Below, in pieces: positions 41,583 to 52,763 of a stretch of 64,000 nt of DNA (the stretch's first letter is position 1; each line of letters starts with the position of its first letter). The stretch is taken from contig JAJJXM010000033.1 of assembly GCA_024516155.1 (NCBI GenBank), forward strand, positions 248,001 through 312,000, read 5' to 3'. The notes below the pieces were generated by a model. The model searched no databases. It was not told where the DNA came from and saw only the letters and a list, made by a program, of their open reading frames with translations. A program made the translations under genes and the position numbers. The DNA is from Pyronema omphalodes (lineage: Eukaryota; Ascomycota; Pezizomycetes; Pezizales; Pyronemataceae).

Positions 41583-43330
41583 AATTCAGGTTCTAGGGGC
41601 ACAACGGCATCTGTCCCCGTCTCAGAAGAGGAGGGGAGAACGGTATCTTGCGTAGGAGCAGGGGTGGAGGAGGACTCGGGGACCCCATCGGATAGGTCCA
41701 TGGCGGAGGCGTCGCCGGTATCGGAGGCTTGCTGTGCAGTGTCGGGAGCGTTGGCGGAGGGGGCTGGCTCCTCGAGGGCTGGGCGGGTTACGATTGCGGT
41801 GGGTTGACTCGTGCGCGGCATTCTGGCAAGGCGGGCAGCTGCTACCGCGGCCATGCGGTCGGGGCACGAGTGATCGTTTGCGTAGTGGCTGCCACCGCAG
41901 TTGGCACACTTCGGGTTGGGTAGGGTGTGTTTGCACGCTGTTCCCTGGGGTTTGGAGCAATCGGAAAGGTCACACGCAGGGTGGTTAGAGGTCGCGTGGT
42001 GCTCTGCGCAGAAGACGCAGCGGAAGATCGTTGGTGTTGAGCAGCGTTCGCGGATGTGGCCCCATTTGAGGCATCCGGAACACTGACTGTCAGGTCCCTC
42101 GAAAACGTACATTTCAGCGCGGTGGCGTCTGCTGCCCAGCAATACTCCTTTCGAGATCAGCATTTTCGCGGTGGCGGAGCTGCGTACGAAGAAGACAGCG
42201 GAGGAGCTCTGGATTTCGCCATTAGCGTAGCGGGCTCGAATTGTCTCAGTTTTGCCTAACCAACGGATGTTGGGCAGTACTTCTACTCCAGCGTGATTTG
42301 CTTGCACCTCGATTTGGAGGCGTTGGACGCCTTGAGAGCCCTCACCCATGAAGCGATCCAGCGGGACGCCGTGGACTTTCAAGCAAACCCAGCGGTCGAG
42401 TTCCTCAACTCCCGTAACCTCACTATCGACCTCACGCACGGCGTTGAGGATGTCTTTGCGGTACAGTCCTAGGAGGGTTGCTGCATCCACCCCGGGGACT
42501 GTTGTGGCGGTGATGGTGCCTTTGGCATTGCGGGCGACTTTAAGGATGCGGTGGAATTGGGGAGCGTTCTTGAACCATAGGCAGTTGTTGATGGCAGCGG
42601 TGAACGCTTCATCCACTTGTTTTGATGCTGGTGCGGTCTCACGACGGGTGAAAACAATGCGGCGTGCCTCAGTTGGGAGATTCTGTGCGGGAGCGTATGG
42701 ATTTGCGGCTTTCTGTTGGAGTTTTTTGGAGCGACGGGACTGGTGGGCGGTCCATTCCTGTGGGGGAGGCTGGGGTGGGAGGTGTACACTGGATGCTGCT
42801 GCGTATGTTTGCGCAGCAGTGGGTTGGACAGCCACTGGTGGGGGTTTGCAGGGGGCCGGGGCGGCGATGGGCGGCGCTCGGGGGGCAGCGGGGGTCTTGA
42901 GGGCCCGCACCGCTTGGAGTTGGGCCTGGAGTTCACGGTTTACGCTGCGGAGGTGGCGCACCTCGGATTCCAGCGCGGGGACGCGATCTTCCAGTTCTTC
43001 GAGGCGTATTCCAAGGTTGCTTATGTAGTCAACATTTAGGATTGACGATATGCGGGCTACATCATCAGAGCGGCGTTCGCGATGAGCATGCGACGCAGTG
43101 TCTTCCTGGGTTCCTCCAGCGTTTGGTCTCTTGCGTGCTCCTTCTTGGGGAGGGGCAATGATGCGCATGGGGGTTGGGGACTGCGGGGATTGCATCTCGT
43201 GGCTCGAGACGCGAAGGGGGGTTGCGAAGATTTCCTCGTCGGTTTGGCTGCGTACACCGAGGGGAGACTGCAGGCGGCCCCGGTAGGGTGCGATCCTACG
43301 CGGGGAGGCGATATCCCCAAAGCGGGGCAT
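41579..43330 (-). CDS. LINE ORF1: nucleic-acid-binding Gag-like protein with three zinc knuckles
   Basis: Chaperone/RNA-binding protein of the LINE ribonucleoprotein. The first ATG inside the element is at 43330 (MPRFGDIASPRRIAP), giving 583 residues. A longer reading to 43528 would start outside the element and is rejected. There is a coiled-coil-like region at about residues 85-140 (LEELEDRVPALESEVRHLRS), then a Pro/Ala-rich linker, then an RRM-like folded region. Three zinc knuckles follow: CSGCLKWGHIRERC, CVFCAEHHATSNHPAC and CANCGGSHYANDHSC. The Asp/Ser/Pro-rich tail ends EPEL. The stop TGA overlaps the ORF2 start (ATGA), so ORF2 is probably made by termination-reinitiation. Confidence 0.9.
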   Translation of the reverse strand: MPRFGDIASPRRIAPYRGRLQSPLGVRSQTDEEIFATPLRVSSHEMQSPQSPTPMRIIAPPQEGARKRPNAGGTQEDTASHAHRERRSDDVARISSILNVDYISNLGIRLEELEDRVPALESEVRHLRSVNRELQAQLQAVRALKTPAAPRAPPIAAPAPCKPPPVAVQPTAAQTYAAASSVHLPPQPPPQEWTAHQSRRSKKLQQKAANPYAPAQNLPTEARRIVFTRRETAPASKQVDEAFTAAINNCLWFKNAPQFHRILKVARNAKGTITATTVPGVDAATLLGLYRKDILNAVREVDSEVTGVEELDRWVCLKVHGVPLDRFMGEGSQGVQRLQIEVQANHAGVEVLPNIRWLGKTETIRARYANGEIQSSSAVFFVRSSATAKMLISKGVLLGSRRHRAEMYVFEGPDSQCSGCLKWGHIRERCSTPTIFRCVFCAEHHATSNHPACDLSDCSKPQGTACKHTLPNPKCANCGGSHYANDHSCPDRMAAVAAARLARMPRTSQPTAIVTRPALEEPAPSANAPDTAQQASDTGDASAMDLSDGVPESSSTPAPTQDTVLPSSSETGTDAVVPLEPEL

Positions 43331-43466
43331 GCCAGAGGGCCGTGGTGAGGCCAGGGCCGTGGGTGGGTGGGGCGGTGAGGCCGTGAGAATTCTGTACGAT
43401 TTCCTAATCAGGAAATTTAAGCGAGAAAGTTGGCGTTGATTTAGCGCCGAAGTGGTGTGTTTTTTC

Positions 43467-43482
43467 GAATATACCTGGTTTT
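43467..43482. repeat. LINE target-site duplication, right copy
   Basis: Identical 16 bp to 29793-29808, immediately before the LINE 5' end on the element strand. Confidence 0.93.
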
Positions 43483-44639
43483 CAAGAACCGAACCCTCCC
43501 TCCCCCCACCCAACGAGTGATAAACCATAAACCATAAACCATTAACCCTCTTTCATCTCAGTTCTGCTACTCTAGAATAATCTCGTTGGGAGAATACTGT
43601 GACAAAAAGCAAAAGGAAAGGAAGAAAAAGGAAGAAAGTAAAAGCAAGCAAGCAAAACCTGTGGTTGTTTTGATGCTACATAGGATAGTAATAGAAAGTG
43701 ATATAAATTTATAAGTTGTAAGTTAGAAGTTGTAGGTTATAAGTTGTAGGTTATCAGTTGGTGGGTAAAGATTTGATTTTGTTTAAAAAGAAAGGGAAAA
43801 AAAAAACATCGTTTTCTTTGATGTATAATATTGCGTAAGTGTAAGTATAAATATGATTTGGAATATGATTTGGAATATGATTTGGAATATGATTTGGAAT
43901 ATGATTTGGAATATGATTTGGAATATGATTTGGAATATGATTGGGAATCTGATTAGGAATATAGATGATAAATCCAAAGTATTATTTCTCCCTGTCTTTT
44001 TTTTCAAATTCTTAATTTCTTAATCTCTTAATCTCTTAATCTAATCTAACCTTCCTAAGTTTCTTAGTCTAATTATCTGGTTGTCTGGTTGTCTGGTCTG
44101 GTTGTCTAACGATAGACATCTCTCTCTGCCTGTCTCTCCCTCTCTCTCTGTCTGTCTGTATATAATAAATAATATATATCTCTATCTCTATCTCTATCTC
44201 TCTCCTTCTCTTAAAAAAACAGAAAACAAAAACGACAAAAAAAAAAAAATCAACGCTCTATAGTGCAATATGCAAATAATCCCGTGTCCAGAAAGAAACA
44301 GAAAGAAAAGAAATGCCAAAACTCCTGAGACGCCATGATGCAAACCATTCCTTGCCTTGCCCTCTCCCCCCGCCCCCCCCTTCTACCTCCCCGCCCCCCC
44401 TTCCCCCCCCCTCCCCCCGCCCACCGCCCCCTTCTCCCTCCCCGCCCGCCCCTCTCCCTCCTCCTTCGCACGCGCTCATTATACTCGCCATTATACCTGC
44501 TATTATACCTGCTATTATGCTATTATTTTACTATCCCACTATTCCATTATTGTCACCCGGCACTATTCCATTATCTTCACCACCACAATTACCGCTCACC
44601 GCCCTATTCCTAACGACACTACCCACCGCCCTCCCACCC
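43483..44639. other. Intergenic region right of the transposon island, rich in simple repeats
   Basis: AT-rich with ATAAACC, AAGTTGTAGGTTAT (43713-43760), TCTGGTTG (44078-44110) and CTCTAT (44175-44205) microsatellites, then C-rich tracts (44366-44470). No gene is supported. The Pro/Ser frames at 44313-44803 are readings of C-rich DNA on the wrong strand. Confidence 0.5.
43851..43962. repeat. 12-bp tandem repeat (ATATGATTTGGA), about nine copies
   Basis: Seven near-perfect 12-bp units followed by two diverged ones. Confidence 0.92.
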
Positions 44640-47576
44640 CTATCGCCACCACCCCCACCACCCCCTTCTACTCCCCCCCTCTCCCTCCTCTACACCCGCA
44701 ACAGCCTCCTCCACCTCCCCCACCCACTTCTCCAAATTCACCACACTCTCCTCCAAATCCAATAGTTTCCCCCTTACGACACCCAGCTCATACTGCATCC
44801 TAGCACCCAACACCTCCGCCTCCGTAATCTCATCCTTAACCCTCTCTCTTTCCCCCTCCAATTTCTCTCTCTGTTCCCTCCTCAATCTCCCAACCCTATC
44901 TTCCTTCTCCCCCAAAATCCTTTCAAACTCCACAACATTCGCCGTAATAACCTCGAGTCTATTATCCAGCGCCTTAATATGTGCCTGACTGAACTCTACG
45001 ACCCCCAGAACTTCTGGAATATCCAGAGTATCCAGCACCGGGGAATCAGGCGGGGAGAAGCTAGGGGTCCAGGTCAAGATGGCATCTTCTGCTAGACTGA
45101 AACTAAGACGATGAGGATACCAGGATTCGTGGTGAGAGATGGGTTGGAGATGGCTACAGGATTTACGGCGGATACGGGCGTGGGGGGGTTCGTGGTATTG
45201 GTGGTATGAGGTGTGGGTAGGTGCGGGGGAAGGGTGCTGGTCGTGATGCTCGGGGAGGGGAGAGGAGGGTAGGGATACGGCTTGTGGTGGATAGGGGTGG
45301 CAGGAGGAGAAGGAGACGCCGTTGCCGCCGACCATTACTGTTGGTGCTCCCCAGCCGGGTGGTGGGCCGATGGCAGTGGAGGGCTGTGTAGTCGGTGCTG
45401 AGTGTGAGGTGGGGAATGGGGTGCTTTCTGGGATTGGTGCTGGGAATCGGATGGACGGTTCTTGTGATGAGGATCCGGTGCCTGGGTTGGGGAGCTTGCC
45501 GGTCATGTCGGGCATGTTCTGTGATTGCCAGATTGCTTCGCTTGCTCGGCCTCCCATGCCCTGCGCGAGAACGGGTAGCACAGGGGAAGCTGGTGCGCTG
45601 ATGTCGAATGTTGGAATGGCATCTTTGGTGTTTTGTCGTTGATGCCCGCGGCGGAGGGAGTCGGTGTGGTGTTTTAGGTCTTGGGTTGCGTCTTTGATTC
45701 GTCCTTTGATTCCTAGGACGGCTTTTCGGAGGTCTGAGGAGACGGTTTCTTTTTCTTTTCCGTCCTTTGAGGGAGGAGTTATTGGGCTCTGGTGGTCTTT
45801 TGAAATGGCGGATAAAGAGGATGTGGTGTCTTTGGTGGGTGTATTCTGAAGATGATAGGTATCCCTAGATTCACGGCCATCGCGACTGTCTCGGCCATCT
45901 CTTACATCCCTGAAAGCTTCAGAGCGTCCAGAATCAATAGAGCCAAAGGTAGTGCCTGGGGGCATATGAAACTGCGGGACGCTTTCGGTTGTCTCGCTGC
46001 GTCCAAAACCAGATATCACACTCCCGCCACCCTCATCATCGCTAACTGATGTATTCCTATGATTTTCAAAGCTGCTTTTTCGACTAGGTTGGTTGGAATG
46101 AGGACCTATCGTTGGTTTTTTGGGTTTTCCGAACCATAACCATTTCCCCTGTTCTCCGCTTACCTGAGCTCGGAACCTCTCCATATCTGTCGTCTCTGGG
46201 GCTCCGGGCTCTTCTTTACCTGTCCCTCCTGCTCCTGTAGCTCTCTGAGAGAGATCTACAACGGTGGATTTGATAGCTCGGGGAACAGCGAAGATATCTG
46301 GGCCTTTACCCTGATTTCCATTCGTGAGTTTATGCAGCCTATCCAACGTCTGTCTATCTAGCCTTCCAGATCTTGGTGTAAGCCTCTGACTTCGCTGGAA
46401 GTTGTGAATACCCTTTGTCATCCCGTTCAACTCAAAAGCATCTTTCGGTACCGGTGCACCACAAAGACTCAACCTATTCCTTGCACCCAACAAAAGGCCT
46501 AATAAAGCAGCCACTGTAGTAGGCCCCAAAACGCCATCGAGAGGTTCATGGTTATAGTAATCGACACCAAACTCGGACCAAAATTCCTTCAGCGCTTTTT
46601 CAGTGAGATCACATAAAAGTCCGTCTGCATATCGTGCTTTCAGAAGGTCGAATAATACCAAAGCTACCTGACATAGCCGGACTAGCTCGGTGACGGATTC
46701 GGAGAAGTTATTTCTTGGCGAGGTAAGGAAGAGGGAGTGGAATTTTTGTTGCGCGGTGTCGGTGGGGGTTATAAGGGTGATGCTACGAACAGAGCATGCG
46801 AGACGTTTTAGGTTGAAGTTGACGATAAAGTTGCTACGATGGGGTTTAAAGTCGCCGCCGGGGATTGGGATAACGGTTAAGTTTGAAGGGAATGAAGAGA
46901 GGTTGGTTATCATTAGAGTGCCTTGGGCGGTGGTTTTAGGACGGGCAAGACGGGTCACTTCTTTTAGATAGACGGACAGCCGTTTACTCCATAACGCAGG
47001 GTTCTTGGGGATTCGGAGAAAAGAAACGGTGATTCGGTGTGTAGAGTCTCCGGTGTAGGTACAGATTATGAAGGTTGGTTTGAGACGGTTTACAGCCCAT
47101 TGTTCCACCAGGTAGACTTCGTAGCCGAAGAGGTATTCGCGGCGGGAAATGACGCGGACATAGGGCTCTTCTTCGAGGTAACGGAAGGCGACCTGGGAGT
47201 ATTAGCTAGGTGCTTCTCTCTGTGCCATCAACAGTCGCGCTGGCGAGCTTGAGATGTATCGAACTGAAATAGCTGTAGAGACGTTTTCTAGCTGTTAAGC
47301 TCAAGCTCACCGCCCAGCTGACAAAGCTGCGGAGCTCCCTCCATCTTGACAAGGAGAGCTTCATCGTCAGGGATAACGTACAGGGTCAAAAAATATATGA
47401 TCCTCGTATTCCATTTCCTGCAGAGGAATCGTCGGCGCTACCCCTGATACCGGAGTTTCGACTACATACTCTGCATACTGGGGAAGAGCGGAGGCATGGT
47501 TATTTATAGGGCGCTTTAGGGAAGCTTGTCGTGATAGGTGAGGTTGCGACGGTTGCTGCGACGGCAACTGGGGCAT
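44640..47576 (-). CDS. STB6: STB6/STB2-like protein (Sin3-associated family)
   Basis: Fungal family whose yeast members Stb2/Stb6 bind the Sin3 repressor; the molecular role is poorly known. Exon 1 (47576-47382) reads MPQLPSQQPSQ ... EMEYEDHIFFDP. The donor is GTACGT, the intron is 189 bp with a GCTAATAC branch point, and the acceptor ends at 47193. Exon 2 (47192-44640) continues in frame VAFRYLEEEPYVRVISRREY-LFGYEVYLVEQWA, the strongly conserved N-terminal signature of the family. It is followed by TFIICTYTGDSTHRITVSF, a globular region to about residue 300, a long Ser/Pro/Gly-rich part, and a C-terminal coiled coil (about residues 800-890, VVEFERILGEKEDRVGRL type). The product is 915 residues. 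A Gly/Glu tail reflects a simple-sequence DNA tract. Family assignment rests on remembered motifs. Confidence 0.75.
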
Positions 47577-48627
47577 CGCGATCGCGAGGTGTCGCTGTTG
47601 GATTTGCTCTCGGTATTTGCGGCTTTGCGGTTTTGCGATCTGCTGGTGACGTAGGGCGCGTTATACTGTTGGATGGTGTCGCGTAGGAAAGTAAAAGTGA
47701 CGTCGCGAGGGGAGAAGAAGCTGCAGCTGATTGGAGATGTCAAGTGTCGTCGGCTAGGAAATTAGCTTGCTGCTTCGCTTTCGGAGGAGGGCACGGATCT
47801 CTCCGTGTTTCAAAGAGTGATGAGTGATGGGTGGTGATTAACGATTAATGAGTGATGAACAATGAATGAGTGATGAACAATGAATGAGTAAGTGAGATGA
47901 GTGACCGTTTTGGATATTTTATTACGTGGCAAAAGTGATGATTTTAAATAAATGCCATCTCCCGTTTGTCATTCCGTTATTTGCCAAGTCAGTCATAATA
48001 TTCTTAATTCGTACCATGTATTCTGCGGCCCTTGTTGCAATCAAACCACGACACTTGCAACTAGCCGCGATAAGCGAGATGTGTATGCAACCAGCGTTTA
48101 TGCACTTTCATTCAGTTCAACCCTTATGCACTCCGTTCAACCTCGTTCGACCCCTCCACCTGCACTCACCGTTTCTACACAAATTTTCACAGCAGAAACA
48201 CCGTAAAAAAAATAATGTAGCATCAAAAGCACTTAGCCGCCAACAGCCAAGAATTATGCATGCAAGTGCAGAGCTCCGCCTCAGAGACGACCTCAAATAC
48301 CACGACCACTCCATGCTTCTTACCCAAGACACCCAGGAACTTCACTTTCTTTAAACTCGCTTACTTTCCTTACTTTTCGACAATACCTGACGACACTCGC
48401 TTATAACGCCAGCTTACACGCCATAAAGGTCAATATGACCGATATATTTGCTACCGACGACACGGGAAATGCACTTAAACTGGTAAGTAGACAGCTTTAT
48501 CGAGACACGGTGAAGATTTTTCAGTCTCGGAAATCGAGTCAAAGATTGTTCGCGACTTGGATGATGCCGAGTTGGAGATTATCAAAGACTCGTCAGCATC
48601 TTTCTGCAGCTTAGACTTCATAGTAGT
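47577..48627. other. Intergenic region with a possible upstream exon
   Basis: Divergent spacer between the STB6-like gene and the next gene. An AATGAGTGATGAAC repeat lies at 47845-47900. At 48435-48482 an ATG opens 16 codons (MTDIFATDDTGNALKL) ending in a good GTAAGT donor. At 48525-48625 another frame reads a protein-like acidic peptide (VRDLDDAELEIIKD). These may be leader exons of the downstream gene or an upstream ORF; I could not find splice joins that connect them in frame to 48628. Confidence 0.4.
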
Positions 48628-51600
48628 ATGGCTGTAGAGTCGTCACAGCTTCCTCTAAACTCAGTATCATCTTCCCACGGTTCACCAATAGCTAACAACA
48701 ACCAGATTCAAACCCCACCAACCCCTCTCCAATGGCTTACCCAATTCCTCTCTCTGGACCGCGACCTCTCTACCCACTCTCAGACTACCCCCCGCCTCAT
48801 GCGCATGCTCCAAATCTTTGAAACGCAACAAGGGTTCTGCGGCAACGAAGAAGTCTTTAAATCTCTCGCTAAGTTTCAAGAGCAATACCGCACCATCTAC
48901 GAGAAGGTAGTGAGAGGCCTGCCGAAGATTACGGAACCTCCGGAATTAGAGAGAGACCAGGCTGGACAACAGCCTCGCGGAAAGCTTTCCAACTCGTCCA
49001 ACAGTTTTATCATCGAAGAGGAGATTGCGAAACAATTTGCCATTTATACTATTGACAATTGTTTGGGCACACTTACTGAAGGAGAAGAGGACGCGGAAAA
49101 CTTGGACAACCTTTCCGTAAGCCATCCTATACAAACCCCACATCTCAAGTCAGTTCGCTGATATAATTAAAACAGGATCTGGAAAACATGTCCGCCATCT
49201 CTGTCGAAGCAAGCAGCCCTATTAGCGCTTCTAATTATGAGGATCCGTTCATAGACAGCACTCCCCACAATCTAGAAGCAACACGTATTTCAAAGCTCCC
49301 CCGCCTATCACCAATTCCACCCGAGCTTCCCCCGCGTAAAATTCCACAAGGTCCTAGAATCCAGAAGGGTGCAGCAAAGCCAGTGGCTGCACACCATGCC
49401 ACAAATCAAGAGCCTAACAATAATCTCCGGTTTAAATACAAGTCTCAAGCCGCAGTCGTTATGGACACTACAAAAACCCCCACGGAAAACCACAAGACTA
49501 TCAAAAAGATTCCCGTTTCCGATGAATCTCTCCTCAGCAAGGCACCTCCAAAAATTCCGAGTGAACAAATTAAACCTATCAACAAGCAGATACTCAACGA
49601 GGTCAACGAAACTAAGGCGGTTTCACAGCTAAAGATGCAGAAGAAAATTCCTGTCCCTACAGGTCCTGCGCAGCTCCGCGTCGCCTCTGCACCTGTAAAG
49701 CAGACTCGCGCTTCTATGCTTCGGGCCAAGGTCAACACCTCCAAGGAGTCTTTACGAGTTAGCTCTGCTCCTACTACAACGCCCACCACTGGAACCACAG
49801 CAGGGAATGTAGCGAACACAGCTAAGGGACCACTCTCAACCCGCCGTGTCTCGCCATTAATTCCTGCTGCCAACAGAGTCATGTCACCGCCTCCGACCAA
49901 GGAGATGCCGGCTTATGAACCTAAGGGAGATGATTCATTTGCGAGTAAATCTGTTACTGTTGTTCGGCCAGTTTCGAAGCTACCCTCTAAGATGAATCCT
50001 AGGGGTGGGGTCGAAGCTTCTGTCAAAGCTGTGGTCCAGGAGGATTCCGGAACTTCGACTGCTTCCTCAGCTGAGGTCGTGGTTGAGGCTGCGGCAAAGA
50101 ACGCGGTACAGACCGTGAATATGATGATGGCTACAGAGAAGGTACCTGCTAGAATGCCCTCCACCAAGCCAGCCCCACTTCAGGCTTTACACAACCCCAA
50201 GATTCGCCGCTCCATTACCTCTTCCGGCATAGACTCCCCAAATATTTGGGGCACACAACAATCGCAGATGTCCCAGCACTCAGAAGTCAGTATCAGCAGC
50301 AGTTTATTGAGTACGTCTGGTGGGTGGGGCATTCGTGTTGATACAGCCAATGCAGCTATGTTGCGTGATTTTACTGGAGCGAGTCAGGATAGTATTTTGC
50401 AGAAAATTAATGGCAGCCCACCTGTGAAAGATCTAGACCATGAGGATGGTGACAAAGGGAGACGACAGAGCATTCATCCTCAAGAGATATCACCTGTTCA
50501 CCACCGTCCCTACAAGGCTAAGGGTGGCAGGGGACGCAAGGGAGGCAATACACTTGACGGTAATACTGCAAAGGGAATGGATCTTGAGGCGGTGGACCAA
50601 AAACTGAGAGCCATCGCAAAGGCAGATGCTCCGGTGAAGAAGAATGGAGGCAAGATGGAGACAAAGGAAGACTCATCTGACTCATCCGATTCATCAAGCT
50701 CCTATGAGGATGACGACGAAGACGATGACGCCGACATCACTATCGTCAATCCCGGGGTCAAAGCTGTCCAATCCCAAGTCAAGGATCCTCACTCGGCTCG
50801 GATTAACCCACGAAAGGCAACTGGGAATGTCCCAAATGTTGCAAACGCTGCGGATAAGGAACCTGTGGTTAAAATCAACAGAATGAATTCCTCGTCAACT
50901 CGCGTCTCTCCTCAGTCTGCTAACTTCAACTCCATCCGCGCCGTCCGCCTTCAACGCACCCAAGGTGATGGCAACAGCATCACCAGTGGACCCAGCAGTA
51001 GAAACGTATCCGCCAGCACACGCAACGTTTCCGTTTCCACTAGAGCTACTAGCAATGGAACCGTGATTGGGGGACGTAATATCTCCGGAGGTAACTACAA
51101 CAGAGCTGCCAGCCGCATCCCCAGTGCCAATAGAAATATCACCACCGCAACCAGCACCGCACGTAAAGCTTCCGGACCAGCCGTCCGTATCCCCAGCCAT
51201 GAACCACCCTCCGGAGGCCTCGTGAGCCGTAGCAACACTCCTCGTGCTGTGCCTAGAAAGATTTCTACTGCCAGACCACCGAAACGTAGTCCCACGTCTG
51301 AGACGCCGAGTAGAATTGGACATACGCGGGGTGGTCGGAAATTGATGCCCCCCGGACCTCTCGAGACTATGATGAATAGACCTAGCCCTCTTACAAGCAG
51401 AGCAGGAAATGCTCGAAGCCCCATGACTACCACTTCTTCAGGTTCGACTCAAAAAGGAGGAAACGCCAGAGGCCGCGGAGCACAGGCCGGAAGCAAGGCT
51501 GCGACTCCGGGTCGGTTCGCGGGGAAGCCAAAGGTTATTGATATCAGAAAGCGAGACGAGAAGGAAAATCAACCGATTAACCAGCAGCACCGTCAAGGAC

Positions 51601-52763
51601 AGCGTCAAATCTCCAATCGGTACCTAGAACCGTCTCCGCGTCCACAGAACAATCATCAATATCCCAACTCCGTCACGCCCGGGAACCATGGAGTGACAAT
51701 GACTCTCCAATCCCCCACCGCTACTAGTACTTCAGCACTACCATTGACTGACCTCACCCCTACAGTCGGGAAAAATCCTCATGCAACCGGCCATAAGAAA
51801 TCTTGGCTTAGTCTCAAGCTTCATAACAGAGATTCGAAAGAAACCACCCCACCCCCTTCCAGCAGCCAGAAGAAATCTGGTCATAAGAAATCTAGTCACA
51901 GCTCTCCTGATGCATTATCTGCGCTCAACAGTGGACGTCGGGAGCCCAAAAAGAAAGGATTGGGTATTAAAGAGTGGTTTTCGAGTAACAGAAAGGATGC
52001 ACGTAATTCTTCTTCGTCGCATTTCAGTGATATTCTTAGATTCGGGAAATATTCCAAGGGAGCAGAAGGGAAGGATAAAGGAATCACTAAGGGGGATAGA
52101 CATTGCTCAATGCCGATTTTGGGATGTCAGTATGGACATGCCAAGGGGGAGCATGGAGATGGGTGTATTGACCCAATGAGCGGTGGGGTGAACGGAATCA
52201 ACGGAATGGGATTAGAAGCATTAACTCAGGAACAAATCGACTACCTCCAAGCTCAATTACGTACTCAACAATCCCCTCGCAGCGCCGGGGTCCAACGCAA
52301 CAGCGGAGGAATGCAAACACTAATCGGACGCTATTACCAGAGCACCCCCAATCTACTCTCGGGCAATAGTAAAGGTAAGAACAAGTCCACCACCAACCTT
52401 CCCAGCATTATTGGCCAAACAAAGCCATCTGCCTCAACCCAGCATACACGCAGCGCCATTAACCTCAGCACCATCAATCCAAACCACGTCGATCTTGATA
52501 ACAGCCCAACCCGCGCCCAGAAACAACAAAATCCGATCTTTGTGGCGATGGAAATGATTACAGCTGCAAGAATGGAGAAAGATGAGAAACAGAGAGAGAA
52601 AATGTTGAGCCTTTGTGGATTGTTGGTAGAGGTCGTTACCAGGGGATTTGAGGTTGAGAAGAGAGCTGTGGAGGTTAAGAGATTGGCGGATGAAGTCGAG
52701 GCGGTTAGAGATGTTGTTGGAGGGTTGGTTAAGGAGGTTTTGGGGGGTATTAGGGGGGAGTAA
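48628..52763 (+). CDS. Large Ser/Thr/Pro-rich protein of unknown function
   Basis: Function not recognised. Two exons: 48628-49116 and 49176-52763. The donor GTAAGC follows Leu-Ser and the acceptor AACAG restores the frame as DLENMSAISVEASS, giving 1358 residues. The first 160 residues look folded and helical (LQWLTQFLSLDRDL, LMRMLQIFETQQGF, FKSLAKFQEQYRTIYEKVVRG). Then comes a very long low-complexity basic region rich in Ser, Thr, Pro, Arg and Asn, with an acidic Ser/Asp patch (DSSDSSDSSSSYEDDDEDDD, about residue 650). The last 80 residues form a helical coiled coil (MEMITAARMEKDEKQREKML ... EVEKRAVEVKRLADEVEAV). Such an architecture suggests a scaffold or cytoskeletal/nuclear adaptor, but this is only inference. 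The start codon is uncertain because of possible upstream exons (48435-48625). Confidence 0.75.

Larger units (their letters stand above)
29809..43466 (-). mobile_element. Full-length Tad1-like LINE (non-LTR retrotransposon), split by a nested LTR element
   Basis: Bounded by a 16-bp target-site duplication. Subtracting the nested element and its extra 5-bp duplication leaves about 6048 bp. On the minus strand the order is: 5' untranslated region (43466-43331), ORF1 with three zinc knuckles (43330-41579), ORF2 with an APE-type endonuclease, reverse transcriptase, RNase H and a terminal CCHC motif, a 3' untranslated region (30176-29830) and a short (ATCAA)n tail (29830-29809). This domain order, including RNase H, is that of the Tad/I-type fungal LINEs. 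Apart from the insertion and one single-base frame disruption in ORF2, the copy looks undegraded. Confidence 0.93.

Noticed and set aside
43331..43528. Longer LINE ORF1 starting at 43528
   Set aside because: Position 43528 lies outside the target-site duplication (43467-43482), so it is host flank; the first ATG in the element is 43330.
44366..44470. Possible CRISPR-like or structured array in the C-rich tract
   Set aside because: Only irregular C-rich simple sequence; no spacer-repeat periodicity, and the organism is a eukaryote.
44313..44803. Pro/Ser-rich + strand frames opposite the STB6-like gene
   Set aside because: C-rich DNA read on the antisense strand; partly overlaps the true coding exon.
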